Assembly (NCBI RefSeq): GCF_964340395.1
Contig: NC_135567.1
Span: 2,944,109 to 3,008,108, forward strand
DNA length: 64,000 bases
Source of the DNA: Glandiceps talaboti
Lineage: Eukaryota > Hemichordata > Enteropneusta > Spengelidae
Direction: 5' to 3'
In this document: one piece after another, positions 36,231 to 49,859 of the stretch
Numbering within the stretch: the stretch's first letter is position 1
Layout: every line of letters begins with the position of its first letter
The notes under the pieces: generated by a model
Database searches by the model: none
What the model saw: only the letters and a program-made list of their open reading frames with translations
Told to the model about the DNA's origin: nothing
Translations under genes and position numbers: made by a program

Positions 36231-38150
36231 TAAGAATAAGTGACAAACAAACAAAAATGTTAGGACACAGCAAATAGTTAAACTCATTTGACATCAAAAT
36301 GTAAAAAGCAGTTTGAATAAATGAGCTCAGTACAAACACACAAAATAATAAAAGTAAACAAATCACACACATCATTCTTGGAAAAAAAATTCACCAGTCA
36401 CTTGTACATTAGAGAGTATAATTTTTGTTGACTTTAGAAAAAAAATTGTCTGTTTGAAAATTATTTGAAAAGTATTAGTACTGTGTGTTTGTAGAAAACA
36501 CTGCTTTTATTTGATGAAAATTATATTAAAAGAATACAGTATTCTAGAATTAGGTATTTAGGCTTCTAAGAATAGGATAACAAAAACATAAATAAACAAA
36601 AACATAAATAAACAAATAAATAAATAAACATGCATAGTAACAGTTTATCTGTGAATTGTGAAAAGATGGAGTACATCCAAAAAACACAAATTTAAAACCG
36701 ACTTTAAAAATCAAGTGTAGGATGATTGTTTATTTACATGTAGATTTGAAAATATGATGTAAATCCATCGATTTCTTCAAATTCTTGGTGAAAATGAAAA
36801 TATCATCAAAATAAAGTTTTTGATATTTTTATAAATCTAAATATGAGCGAAAACTAAAAAGTGAGTAGTCAGTAGCACATATTGATAGTACCGAAGTAAC
36901 TGCTTCAACAGCTGAGTCCAAGCTATTGACTATTAAGGCAATGCGACTTAGTAGCTATGCTATGTATAAAGTTCAAAGTTCAAAGTTTAAGGGTAATTTG
37001 AAGGAAATCGTCACAAATGTGATGAACTGTGTAGACAGTGGTACATGTCGTTCCTGTAGCATAATATCTGTCATGTTGTCTGCACACCACAATTCACGAA
37101 AGACGAATACACTCGATGGTATTTATAGACAAGACAACAATATAGCTCCGATAGCATATGATTATTTCATATACTGCAGCTTGCTGTCACTATGAAATAA
37201 ATAATAATAAGTTTATTCACCAATATAATAATAATAAAAATTATTCTCGAAAAGATACACATACAGAATAAATGGCAAAAGGGATCAAGAAATAGCAAAG
37301 CTAGTCAAGCTTGTATCCCCTTAGTGACTAACAAGCACACTCGTACTTGTAGGTGTATATATTCGATGTTCAAGATTGCCATAGAAACTATAACAAATAA
37401 GAAAAATAACAAAATGACAAAGCACAACAATAACAGTGGAACAGTAAAATTGACACACATACAATCACCAGTAGTTCTACAGTTGGAAAGGTAGTAGTAG
37501 TCTGAATACAATTTATTCTGTGATCTCGTATAAGATTGTTGTCGTTCGTGGCGTCCTTCACTTGCAAGAATGGAATACTTGTAAGGGTTCAGTCATGGAT
37601 GACAAGGTTCGTTATTGAGACATAGGGTAGTAGTATTAATCCGATAGTACAGGTCATGGGTTAACTTTCACCTTGTCATTCAGAATGAACAAGTTAATCC
37701 TTGCAAACGTAGTAGTAATAGGTGTAGTCCTAACAATTAAGCAACAATATCATCAACGATTTGTCACCTTAACAATTTCTTTCATTGATGTTACACATGA
37801 AGGGTTGTCAAGCTAGAGTCATGAAAGAAAGGTGAGAGTTGAAATGTCATGACAACAGTAATCTAGGGACTATAGGTACAGCGAGTGGAATGCAATCCAT
37901 GTACGATTTGCGTATAATCAGTTAAGAGTATTGATTTGAGAATGATGTACAAGTATCCAGGTGACATATCCTGATTAATATTGTATATTGGTTGGTTACT
38001 TCACTCTCTGTAAAGAAATAAATGTTACTACATTAATCATTGGATATCATGAATGTAAGCAAGGGTACTTCACTAGTTGAAAATAGACATTGGAACCTTT
38101 ACATGTACATATACCAGTGACTGCTTGATTGATTGCTTGGCTACCCAACA
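36231..38150. other. non-coding; A-rich
   Basis: AAATAAAC repeats at about 36,590-36,630 and (AAT)n at 37,200-37,240. Nothing convincing as an exon. Confidence 0.4.
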
Positions 38151-38159
38151 AACTTAACG

Positions 38160-38223
38160 AACTAACTAACTGACTGACTGACTGACTGACTGACTGACTG
38201 ACTGGCTGGCTGGCTGGCTGTCA

Positions 38224-38315
<92 letters not shown>

Positions 38316-38395
38316 GACTGATCACTGACTGACTGACTGACTGACTTAAGAAATTAACTAATTGACTGACTGACTGACTGACTGACTGGTTCACC
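38160..38395. repeat. (ACTG)n / (CTGT)n tetranucleotide array
   Basis: (ACTG)n, then (GGCT)n, then about 25 CTGT units at 38,222-38,317, then (ACTG)n again. Confidence 0.95.
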
Positions 38396-38519
38396 ATCAA
38401 TTCATTCATCTTGATTATACCATCTTGTCAAATGAGAGATTAAATGCCGTTCACATATTTTCTGAATACATGAGAGTTTGAATAATGCATAGTCAGACAG
38501 ACAGTAATTTATTGAGGTA

Positions 38520-39022
38520 TACAATTACAAGTGTTCTCCTAGACTATCTCTGTGTATGTTACTGAATGATTGGTACATCTATATCACTCTGTGTGTAAAG
38601 TAGTGAATCAATTCACAGATTATAACATTTACTATATACAAGTGTTCTCCTAGACTATCTCTGTGTATGTTACTGAATGACTGGTACATCTATATCACTC
38701 TGTCTGTAATGTAGTGAATCAATTCACAGATTAGAACATTTACTATATACAAGTGTTCTCCTAGACCATCTCTGTGTATGTTACTGAATGACTGGTACAT
38801 CTATATCACTCTGTGTGTAAAGTAGTGAATCAATTCACAGATTATAACATTTACTATATACAAGTGTTCTCCTAGACTATCTCTATGTATGTTACTGAAT
38901 GACTGGTACATCTATATCACTCTGTCTGTAATGTAGTGAATCAATTCACAGATTTTAAAATTTACTATATACAAGTGTACTCCTCGACTATCTCTTTGTA
39001 TGTTACTGAATGATTGTAAGAT
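38520..39022. repeat. 111-bp tandem repeat, about 4.5 copies
   Basis: CAAGTGTTCTCCTAGAC begins at 38528, 38639, 38750, 38861 and (variant) 38972, an exact 111-bp period. Units differ by few bases (for example CTGTGTGTAAAG versus CTGTCTGTAATG alternating), hinting at a 222-bp dimer. Confidence 0.92.
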
Positions 39023-39313
39023 TCAGTTAAATACTGTGAACAATCAGACACAGCAGGATCTTTGCGATGACAAAGCTGATGATGTGAAAGAGAATCCAGT
39101 TACCTTTACTTGAGGAATATTATATGACTTTGAACACGAGAACATGATAACAATGTTTCTACAGTAAATGGTTACAGAACGTGTCGATTACTTTTACATC
39201 TAAAATCGCCTATGTTTGACATTTGAACACACATTGTCGTCTTGATAAGCATTATTATGTCTCCAAATATATTGATGAGGCTTAGAACTTTAGTCAATTA
39301 AAGTGTGCATTAC

Positions 39314-39739
39314 CTTTGCAGTTCTTTGTTCCAGCTTCAGTACCAACAGTCGTACGAAAGGTAGACAACCAAAGTCATTGATGTCATCTATATCACCAGT
39401 TGCAGTGATAACAATACACACGTGTGTATAGGATTTACAGTTGGTTGCATCTAGTGTTAAGTCGATGGTTTGGACGGCAATGAAGGTTTTGACATCAGTG
39501 GAACCAGCTCTCACAGTAATCGCTGAAGTGAATGTCCTCTCCACAACAGTAGATTTTGTTATTCCACTGGCTTTAAAGTCAGCATTATTGGTAAAGTAGA
39601 CGCCAATCTTTGTGACGGGGTCTATTACTACTTCCTGGTACGGTTAACCCCAGGGTGATGCTGATAGTTTGTGCCGATCCACCAGATGTGTAGGTTACAC
39701 TGGTTGCATTGGAAATAGAGCTTGACGCAACTGACATAT
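39314..39739 (-). pseudogene. broken copy of the four-cysteine domain exon
   Basis: Same acceptor (GGACAG) and donor (AAAG/GTAATG) as the exons at 57-64 kb and the same 426-bp length. An extra base near 39,617 and a missing base near 39,353 throw the middle out of frame, although the two cancel at the exon end. The readable middle gives FKASGITKS, FTSAITVRAGSTDVKTF and NCKSYTHVCIVITATGDID. Flanking intron sequence also matches the intact gene. Confidence 0.8.
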
Positions 39740-40189
39740 CTGTCCAAATAAAATCAATTTAAAACTATCAAAATGTCATTCAGATTGATTAAAGGACATA
39801 GTTAAAGTGTAACGTAATCTGTTAAAATTATTGAGAAGATTTGGTGATGATAGCAAAGTAAAAATGTAATACAAATGTCAACTTTACCTTATGAATAGAG
39901 ATTAACCCAACTACAGATATTACACACTGATATTTTGGATGGCCATAATCTAGGAAATTGTTTATGAGTTTGAGGTAAAAACGAGATAACTTACTGTTTC
40001 ATTAGTCAATTAAAATTAAGAACAAAACATTCTCATTTACATCGTATAACATTCACGGGATGTCCCTATCATCGTTGCGACGTGTGTCACTAGGTCTATT
40101 GCACATATATCGTACCCTTCTCACAGCTGGCCTACCTTCCTGACTATGTTCTACGGGTTCCGCTTCAACTAGAATCATCATGTGAAGTT

Positions 40190-40600
40190 TGACTTCTGTA
40201 TTACCCTTTGACTAGTTTTGCTGTCAATAGAATCATTTTCACTGTCGGCATCTTGAAAAACACTTCAAGGGTTTTGTCCGTTTTAAAGTGTGCCAGCGTT
40301 GCCATTTTTAAATCCATTTTGGTGAAACAAAATTGAATACGAAACTATAGAAATAACAGCGAAGAAACTACCGAATATGGCGCCATTTGTCAACAAATTG
40401 TTCATGCATGCTCAGTTAGGGTTGACCTCTGTCGTACACGTAAATGTAGGCTTGAGGAAACAACTATCAAACATGATATGAACAACCAACACAACGTATT
40501 ACGATCGAATTACGATCTTGGCGAGTTTACGCGCCTCCCACAGTCTGCCTGTTGGCGCAGAATGCGTCCTCCCGTTGTCAAAGATAACATGATATCAACC
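40190..40600 (-). other. possible transposase-like debris between broken exons
   Basis: The minus strand reads QDADSENDSIDSKTSQRVIQ, an acidic stretch of the kind found at the N-terminus of piggyBac-like transposases, followed by stops. Identification is weak. The block is absent from introns of the intact gene. Confidence 0.2.
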
Positions 40601-40627
40601 TAATTGTTATTATTGAAATAACCCTGA

Positions 40628-40810
40628 CAGTCCTTTGTTGCCTTTGCAGCTTCAGTACCGACTGTTGTACGTTGCAGTGATAACAATACACACGTGTGTA
40701 TAGGATTTACAGTTGGCTGCATCTATTCTTGAATCAATTACTTTATTAGCAATGTGAGTCCTAACATAGGTGGAACTTGCTGTCACGGTAATCGCTAGCG
40801 TGTCAATGTT
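40628..40810 (-). pseudogene. truncated copy of the domain exon
   Basis: Retains AANCKSYTHVCIVITAT and the end of the exon but lacks about 55 bp between them and the whole N-terminal half. It is evidence that a second domain exon once stood here in the same order. Confidence 0.7.
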
Positions 40811-41099
40811 TGATTTTATCTTATGAATAGAGAGTAACTCAACAAAGGACAAGTTTTATGATATCAATATGACTTCAAAACACGTAACCTAAATCCAAGA
40901 ATGGGTAAAGGTCAAAGTATGCTTGAATAGATTTAAAACATAAACATGTGCAAAGACAGAACTGGCTTCTATTATATACCATATTGCATTAACATTAATT
41001 AGTTGAAAATCAGGAATAAAAAATTGTTAACAGCCGTAGACTACTGACTGGTAAGGTATAATGGGTTCGATTTTCTTTTGTTTAGAAGAATGTGCAAAA

Positions 41100-41250
41100 C
41101 ACCAGCCAACCAACCAACCAACCGACCGACGGACCGAACAACCAACCAACCGACCAACGGACCGAACAAACAACCAACCAACCAACCAACCAAACAAACA
41201 AACAAACAAACAAACAAACAAACAAACAAACAAACAAACAAACAAACATT
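41100..41250. repeat. (ACCA)n / (ACAA)n tetranucleotide array
   Basis: ACCA/ACCG units pass into (AAAC)n at about 41,190-41,248. Frames through it are artefacts. Confidence 0.95.
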
Positions 41251-42733
41251 TGATCACTCCTTACTCATTTTGTAAGTGATACGATAGTATAATTACTAAG
41301 AACAGTAGAACTGTTAACTTTAAAACCAGCATTCAACTTTCCCCTAGTAAATGACCATCTAAATCTTTAGCAAGGGACGAATAAAAAAACAGTCGTCACG
41401 TGACCACAAGGTAGGTGTGATTGTTAAACTACTCACCCAGTCGTCACTAGACAGGTGACTTAACATTGGTTCATACAATACATCCCACTCACAAATAGAA
41501 TTGATAAGTGTGTACTATTACCTAGGCAATTCTTTGTAAGACCTATAGTAATAAAATTATCGCCTGGCATGATTTCTATTCTCAACAGGTGGTTTCGAAG
41601 GACATACGTTACAATTGATGGCTACAATACTTAAGATGAATGTCCACTATAACTCAAGTTTTCCTAAAATATCTGTCAATATCTCATAAACTCTAAATAA
41701 GTAAACTCAAAGTTTAAACTTCAGGTCATACTATCATAGCAAGGAAATGAGTTATATATTAACCATCAGCTGTCATCAAATGAGGTTACGCAAATGAAAT
41801 ATATAGGTCTCTCCATTCAAGCCTGATTGGTGTACCAAGTACTGAGATACAACAACAAGGAGAACGTCAAGAAAATGACTATATGTGTCAACCAATGCTT
41901 CTATATAAAAAGTGTTTTCATTTGAACAGGTGTAACTTATTTTGACTCTTTGGATACATTACATATGTAAACAACAACGCAGGAACAACTTGTTTATTTG
42001 TTCATTACATATACCCTACATTGTATATTTCAAAATCAACTGTGGAATTTTGCAAATATCACTCTGAAACTTCACTTGAAAAGTGCTACAATTGTAAACC
42101 AATAGAAGTTTCACAATCACGATTATTATATGAATAAAATTATGGACAGTATTTCAGCTGATCATAAAATATAAAATTAGTTTGATTGCTATCACAGTAT
42201 CATAATATTGTTGTCCATAATAGCAATATTTTCTATGAGTCTTTTAACAAACAAATCGCCTAGAAAGGGAAACGTTTCATGTAATACATGGCATTTTAAA
42301 TTCAGACATGAGGCCTTGTAATGCATTAAACATATAACTATAAATTCAGACATTAATCTTACAAATTACAATATGAGTCATAGAATGTGTGCAGTTTAAA
42401 TTTGAGCTACAAAATTCCATTGTATAGCAATGTCGTCGAAGTTTCGAATCAGTGCAATATCAAGTACATAATCTACAATAAGTAATGATAAATTATATAG
42501 ACGGAATGATGATAGCATCTTGGGTTTGTTACAAGCTAAATGTTACACAGTGATCGCGACACTGTACATCATGTTTATCCAACAATAGAATATTGTTCCT
42601 ACAGACGTATACATGCATATTGCGAAACAACTGAACTTGATATAATGTAATGTTCGTCTTCCTATTGTGTGAAACTTAGTCATACAAAGTGATCACGTGA
42701 GAATGTCATGTTGCAAGCACGCCTACCTGGATG

Positions 42734-42746
42734 TCACCTTTGACCT
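42734..42746. promoter_or_regulatory. DR1-like nuclear receptor motif
   Basis: TCACCTTTGACCT; on the minus strand AGGTCA-A-AGGTGA, a close match to the DR1 element bound by HNF4/RXR/COUP-TF-type receptors. It is the best of five similar sites. Confidence 0.35.
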
Positions 42747-44839
42747 TTCCACACCCTTTGTTCTGACAACTCAGATTTACTTCAACCACCCTTTAACGAA
42801 ACAACTACATGAATTCATGTACATTCTGTATGACACTGAAAATCACCCAAATCACAAAAAGCCGGACAAGTACTTATGAAATCTTTTTCAATGATGAGAA
42901 AGTTATTTTCGTCTAGTATATATCACATTATGCAACTCTAAACATTACACTACAATATGAGTTTAAAATCATTATATAGTAACTATGGGTTTATTTCAGT
43001 GTTGATTACAAGTTTATTCGATAGGAATTACAGGCTTATTTATTAATAATTTGATGGTGATGCCAACGACCTTTCTGGCTGCAATAAAATCATTATGTCT
43101 TTGTCTATCATTCACGAGCTTTGCCTAGCTGCTTGCCAGAGAACAGTCTACTACCAGTGATCAAAAACATGTCCTAGTAAATACAATAAGGTGTGTAATG
43201 TGTGCAAGTTTGTCTATCTGTTTTGTGGTGACTGTGGGGAAGACAGTTCAAAATTGAAGGAGCAGTTTAAGAAAAGGGTCACTCACTCACCTTCTTAGTC
43301 AGTACTACAAATTACTTAAAAGTGCACTCTTAATGATTTTTAAACATAATTTTGAAATACCAGATTCACCGAATATTTGATTAATAATAATTTTTAAAAT
43401 GTCTACTAATGAAAAAGCAACTAGGTTTCTATATTTTTTAATTGTTTTCTAATTGTGAACAATATTTTTCCTAAATTTAGTTAACTTGGGTAAACAGAAT
43501 TAAACTATCATATTGTAGTTTTGGTGTTTTCGAAATAATTTCGAAACTGTTTCTTATTTAAATGTACTACAAAAACCTTCAGAGAAAATACACATTCTAT
43601 CACCTGAATTATTAACTCATATAACAACTGTACACAATTACGCGGTTTTTCAGTGACTGTCTGTAGTTATATACATTATACATTTATACTTTCATCCATT
43701 GTAAATGTGACAATGTTGACATACTCCAAACATGCACTTCATTTTTAATGATCTGATCAAGTTTAGATATTTATTGTGAAAATTCATGTTTACAAAATGT
43801 AGTGCTTTTGATATTTATTAGCACAATTTATTTGTATATTAATGCATAGATTCAAATGAAAATTGCCCATGTTGTGAGAAATCAAGTTATATGTAAAAAA
43901 AAAACAATATCCAGTACTACAGTAACACGGTGAAACCTTTAAGTGATAAACATTAGTTTACACAATGGTTTTAGTGGTCTGACCTTTACTATCACAATAT
44001 TAAACAAGACAGAAAGTATTTATTTCAGCTACTGAATTGGTGAATGGTTTCCCCTTTTGTATTAGATTAATATGTTTGGCACGTGGCCTGTTAGTAGTTT
44101 GTAATGCGGCTGATATATTTTTATCCTTTTCTTGAACTTTTAGTAGTAGGAATAATCACTTCAGTGTTCTTGTACAGAGCACTCCTACAACGTGTGTCAA
44201 AAATAGCGATTTAGCACACGATACGGCAATAGGAAGTTTTTCACGTTTTGCATTGCAACCTGTATTTTTACTTTACTTTCTCAGTAAATTAACAAATACA
44301 ACGTTACAGACGTAATAAAAGATTCGAAATTATAAAACTTGGTTATCAGGTCAATAAAATAATTATTTGCCGAAAGTGGAAAGTGTTCATCAGGTTGTCA
44401 AAAGTACAATTACAAATCCTGATGATATCAGTCATAGTGAATATATTGCAAATTGCGTGCTTTGTAATTCGTTCAATTCATTCTTCATTATTAATACTGA
44501 ATGATTTGATTATGATTATGATTATGACGTGTGTCTTCTAAGATTATATTAAAATTAGAATTATACCAGTCTGTGTAAATGTTAGCGATTTTAAAATCAT
44601 ATTCTGTTTCAAAGAATGAATTGAAAAGTTTTAATTATTAACTGACTTTTAAGTACAGACGTCTTCATTTTGGTTCAACATATCAACAGATGTAAAACTA
44701 ATCACATGAGTTCCTAGTATTTGGGGACAAATACGACAATTTGCTCTGAAACAGTCAGCATCAAATGATGAATGAATCTAAAGGGATGGAACAGAGAGCT
44801 AAGCGAGGAATAATTTACAATGAGCTGATTGTTCCCGAG

Positions 44840-44852
44840 TCACCTTTGACAT
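44840..44852. promoter_or_regulatory. DR1-like motif in a degenerate repeated block
   Basis: TCACCTTTGACAT, followed within 25 bp by TTAGCATCCAGT, which has counterparts (AAGCATCCGGT, GAGCATCCGTG) beside the sites at 46.8 and 49.7 kb. Confidence 0.3.
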
Positions 44853-46778
44853 GACTGTTTGTTCATTAGCATCCAGTATATTTTAACAGCTGTGAGTTCA
44901 GAACAATTGCAGTATACTGTGTGTTCAAAAAATTTCCAGAACTGAAGAAGAAGTTTAAAAACAACTATTTGTATCATATAAATTACATCTGAATGCAGTC
45001 AGACCATCAAGATGTGTTATTTTGACATGTATGTATATATATACCGACAGAAACAAACAGAACTGCCTGTTCTGGTGGAATGATATGTAGTGTCTTTTCG
45101 AAACTTTATGCATTATAATGTTTTTGTGTAATGTTAACGAATGAAATATTGTTTTCACGAATATCTGCTTCAGTGTCATGCGTATGGAAATGTTGCCATG
45201 GACACTCTAACAAACCTATATTTCATTGCAGACGTTTGCATTTGTCATGGAGTAATTTTCACCGGGTAGACACGGGTGTCTTGCTGGTAAGCCAGATTCA
45301 ATATGGTGATCGGAATTTGGACAGTATAAAACATGCGATATAAATTGGTAATGTTTCTAAACAAACAAACAAAAAGTAGCTCAGCATGACATACATATCA
45401 CATGACCACTGACTGTTCATTTTTTTAAATGCAAGGCTTTCCTTACTAGGTTACCCCTCCAAAACATAGAAGGTAGTCATGCTCCATGTACTCCTGACTG
45501 GCTGTAATAACTGACCATTCTGTACCTTTTCTGACGACTAAAATTGAATTTTAAATGTAAATGGTATGAAATTTCATGTGAACATATAGGCATAACGGAA
45601 ATATAATACATGACATGTACTACGTTTATTTCGAGCTTGAAATTTTAGAAAATAAGTTGCATTATAAAATTAATGATAATTTCCAAGCAACAAAGTCGAA
45701 AACGTAAGCCTAGAAAGCATGATCAGCATCTTATCCGTGTTAATGATTTATGTCATTGACTATATTTTAAAAGTATTTTTGTAACAGTGGGTGATGTAAA
45801 CCATTACCAAAGTAAGTGTGTTATATTACAAAGTATGAAGATAAAATTTCATTTTTATATGCACAATAAATATACACATTTTGACATGATGAACAGAATA
45901 CATTGAAGTTTAAATTTGCGACGGGAAAGTTGAAGGAATTGCATTTTACAATGTCTATAGTCTAGTTTACCAACAAGATATATATCTATCACTCATTGTA
46001 CTTGTAACAAACACACCTGGTGGGATGGTAAAAGAATAAGCAGTGGTTTTTACCTAAACCCAAATCAGTGAATGTAATTCAGATGTTACTGTCTTTATGC
46101 ATTATTGATATAATGTTTGATTGATTGTATATAGAATATGATTGTCTAGACATATTGTCAATTTTAAAAGTAGCAGGTAAATTAATACAACTAGACAGAA
46201 ACTATTACAATGAGGGGTCGGAAGGGTCAGGTCAGGAAGGTTATTGCCCCCTCTCCCGCATTATAACTCTTTGAAACTTTTGGACCCAAAAGCATGCGAT
46301 GTGATGTTATATTCACGTGTTACTAGATCTTACTACGGGTTATTCTAGATCCAATTTCAGGAAATGTAAATGCTGTAGGCATTTTTGGATAAAAGGTGGA
46401 CGGCAGCTTTAATAGTATATCACATTGTATATCCAGACACTTCCTCTGGCCCGCTGAGCTATTTCTGTTAAAGTCATGGGTATGCACATACCTAATTGAC
46501 ATTATGTCGTATATAACAAAAACCATATGTTCCAGACGTGAGTATAACTTATCCAACAAACAACGATGTTATATCTGAAACGTTTCGACGACTTGATTCG
46601 ATGTAATGCAGTCCATCTCGTGCAATGCTGTCTGCACTGATCAACTGCATACTTTGTATGTAACGTGAATTAATCACCAAGAACTGTAGTGTTTAAATGA
46701 CAGTAAGACAAGCCTGACTGATGTCCACATGAATGGAAACTATGTCAGTAATTCTCTGCTGAACTATTCATTGTCAAG

Positions 46779-46791
46779 TGACCTTTGACAT
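46779..46791. promoter_or_regulatory. DR1-like motif in a degenerate repeated block
   Basis: TGACCTTTGACAT, preceded by AGACAAGCCTGACTGATG and AACTATTCAT and followed by AAGCATCCGGT. The same order is seen at 49.6-49.73 kb and 52.55-52.64 kb. Confidence 0.3.
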
Positions 46792-48074
46792 TCGATTCTT
46801 AACAAGCATCCGGTAATTATTCAAAGGCGTTAAGAAAGCACATCAGTAAAATACCACAGTCTGATTTTTGATAAGTTACTGATAATAATCGAGTCGTGAA
46901 AAAGAGATGTTTTTTTCATAATCTTGGAACACACGTCAACTAGTCACAGCAGTCACAACAAAACATAAGTTATTGGTAATGACTAGTATTTTTTATATGT
47001 TCCTTTACTTTCATTCCGAATAAGAATGAAATCTTTTATACAAGTAGGTAATGTCGAGACAAATTAGACAAAAGAACATGGACAAATAATCAATCGAGGA
47101 AAATGGATCAAGATATAAATACATTATTGTAAGAGAGATTTTCCATCCAGAGTGTAGGTACCATTAGTAAAGTCAACAGAGAACAAAGGGACGGTAAGAC
47201 AAGCTTGAGTAATTTTACAGACGTTTGAATAGAAAGGTGAGTCTGCAATTCTATGACATGTTATTTTTAGTCTTATTGATGTCGTCTGCTGAATATGTCG
47301 GTACTGTATACATAGTGTACGTACTCTGATTTACATATGGCGTGAACTAGACTATAACCGACGAATTGACGTGGCAACCTAAATGGGTTACATGTAGGTA
47401 AAACAGGTTTTATCTCTGTACCTTTTATTGTGCTTAGTTTTAGCGTGGCAACAGAAGGGTGAAGCTGACTTTGTGTCAGTAGATTTTGTTATGCTTAGTT
47501 GAGCCAGGTAGGATATTTACAGAAATCATACATTAGGTGACATCTTACATGACATCAGGGGACATCTCACGTGTGCTTTCCCAGATGACAAGATATTATG
47601 TCCTAATTAAACTAAAAGGTTCATTCAATTATATATCTACCTGATTGCTACCAAATGCTCACATATTTGTGTATTCATTGTCTAATTACAGTAAATACAG
47701 TCATTTAATCTGATGAACATTTTTGGTCACAATCATCAAATTAAGTTTATTGGACTTCTTCATTATAGTTCATGTCTGTAAATGTTGACAACCCATGTTT
47801 TTGAGATTTGTCAGTACAACTCAACTTCACTATAAATTATATGAAAAACCTTACACAAATATATAATTCTTGTTATAAAGTGGTATGATTTTTGCCTTTA
47901 AGATTTTATTGAAAATTGTATTCAATGAAGTCTCTGCGGATTGCTTGGATTTCATGGTTTGGTATCAGTAAATTAAAAAAAATAACTTGTGCATGTATAA
48001 CTTATTGAGTCAATGCTTAGCTATCAATAAGTACACATGGATAACCCATAAACACAAACAAGAAAATGAACAGA

Positions 48075-48205
48075 TGAACAAACAAACAAACAAACAACAA
48101 CAACAACAACAATCAATCAATCAAACAAACACACAAACAAACAAACAAACAAACAAATAAACAAACAAACAAGCGAGCAAACAAACAAACAAACAAACCA
48201 ACGAC
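48075..48205. repeat. (AAAC)n-rich microsatellite
   Basis: AAAC units with AAC and AATC interruptions. Confidence 0.9.
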
Positions 48206-48249
48206 CCAACCAACAAAGAATAAAACACAATAGTATATTCAGTATACTT

Positions 48250-48385
48250 ATATATAATCCCATGAAATCAATGTTAGTTTTACGTCATAATGCTCCGAGT
48301 ATGATTCCGCGGACTAATACAAATTCGAGCCGGTAGGCGGAGTATTATGACGTAAAACTAACATTGCTCTCATGGGATTATATAT
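48250..48385. mobile_element. MITE with 48-bp inverted arms
   Basis: Arms 48250-48297 and 48338-48385 differ at three positions. Termini ATATATAATCCCATGA; inner part GTTAGTTTTACGTCATAAT. The loop is about 40 bp. The flanks are TA-rich, so a TA duplication (mariner-like) cannot be told from background. Confidence 0.85.
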
Positions 48386-49589
48386 TTATCACATAACTAA
48401 GTATTTCCCCGTATTTTTCTAAAATTTTAAATCGTATTTTACGAATACTGCATCATTTCATCGCACTATATTCTTCATCGCTATGCAAATTACATAATCG
48501 CGTGACCTGTCGCGAGGTCAAGCTTACCATATGTATGGTATCGGTCATACTGTTGTGTGGTTTCTCAACCAAAATTATCGGTTATAACCTTGCGATGTGC
48601 ATGTAATATCGAATTTAGTTTAAAACGTAAGTAGAATTGTCTGAATACGACTTCTGTGCCGTCATTTTAATCATATTTTCTCGGGTTGTGTAAGTTCGGA
48701 GATCTGAGCTCGACGGAAAACCGGAAGTAAGCTGGCGGGCTGCTACATCGATCTACGTTATTTTTAAATAGAATAAAATGTATCAAATAAAAATAAAAGG
48801 ACTTCTACGTATCAAACTCATGTCATCCAAGGATATATGTAACGTAATGTATGCATTTACGTTTTGAAAGCACATAATTATTACGAGAAACTTGATCGTA
48901 GCGTGGGATTGACACGAACACTCGAACAGTACGGAGAAAAAATAGTTCGGTAGAACAGGGGTGATATGCTCTGAAATCACCCCTGTTTGACGTCACACAG
49001 TAGAAAATATGCACGTATTTATGTGATAATTATATTTACAATTGAAAATGAATAATTCATAATTGCAATAAAACGTAGTTTATGAAATAATGTGAATGTA
49101 TGTATTGTCTGTATATTGATGTCACGCACATCACGTGACAGAGTGACTTCTTAAACACTGACTCCTAGTTACCATTAGCAAACCCACTGACTTGTTACCA
49201 TTAATGATAGCATAGTGTTAACACTAAGACAATATAACATCCTAACGTCAACATAAATATATCAGTTAGACAGATAGGTATACTTATTTTGAATTACCAT
49301 GTTTGTTTTTAATAAAGAAAGTGACTTACTATTTCGCAGTCCATTTTTCAGCCGCCAGGAAGCCAATAAGTTGGTAATCCGTTTACGTCATCCTTAGGTT
49401 AAGGTGGTGGAATATTCCAGAAGAACAGAACAGTCAAATCCACAACATTAAGCTATAGCCTATAATGGCTAGACACAACTTGTGTTGATTACAGCTAGAT
49501 TGTCCAACGACTTGCGGTAGGTTCAGCCCCTACCGACTCACTGCGAACGTTGCAGCTAACATGAATGGAGGCAAATCACAAAGAATGAC

Positions 49590-49740
49590 ATATTAACATG
49601 ACAAACAGACATGCTTGACTGATATAAAGTTTACTTGTCTCTTGAGTTCAGAAGTTTGCCACTATACCTTACTATACAGCAAGCTATTCATCACTATGTC
49701 ACCTTTAACCAAATCGTTTCCTACTGAGCATCCGTGACCC
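49590..49740. repeat. degenerate repeated block with DR1-like motif
   Basis: Shares AGACATGCTTGACTGAT, AGCTATTCATCA and the motif TCACCTTTAACCA (49699-49711), then GAGCATCCGTG, with the blocks at 44.8, 46.7 and 52.55 kb. 48,390-49,590 shows nothing else supported. Confidence 0.45.
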
Positions 49741-49859
49741 AGCCGCCCTCTGCCAATAAAAAACCGTAGATTATTCTGTTTGCTAGTACTTCTAGCTGGA
49801 TATGAGCCATGCTAAATAACATGTGTAAAACAGAACGGTTGATGTATTGTTCAGATACG

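Larger units (their letters stand above)
41260..48070. other. long non-coding stretch
   Basis: AT-rich, with few stop-free frames and no splice-bounded exons that I can support. It carries three DR1-like motifs (42734, 44840, 46779) listed separately and a weakly repeated block around 44.8 and 46.7 kb that is shared with 49.6 and 52.55 kb. Confidence 0.4.
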
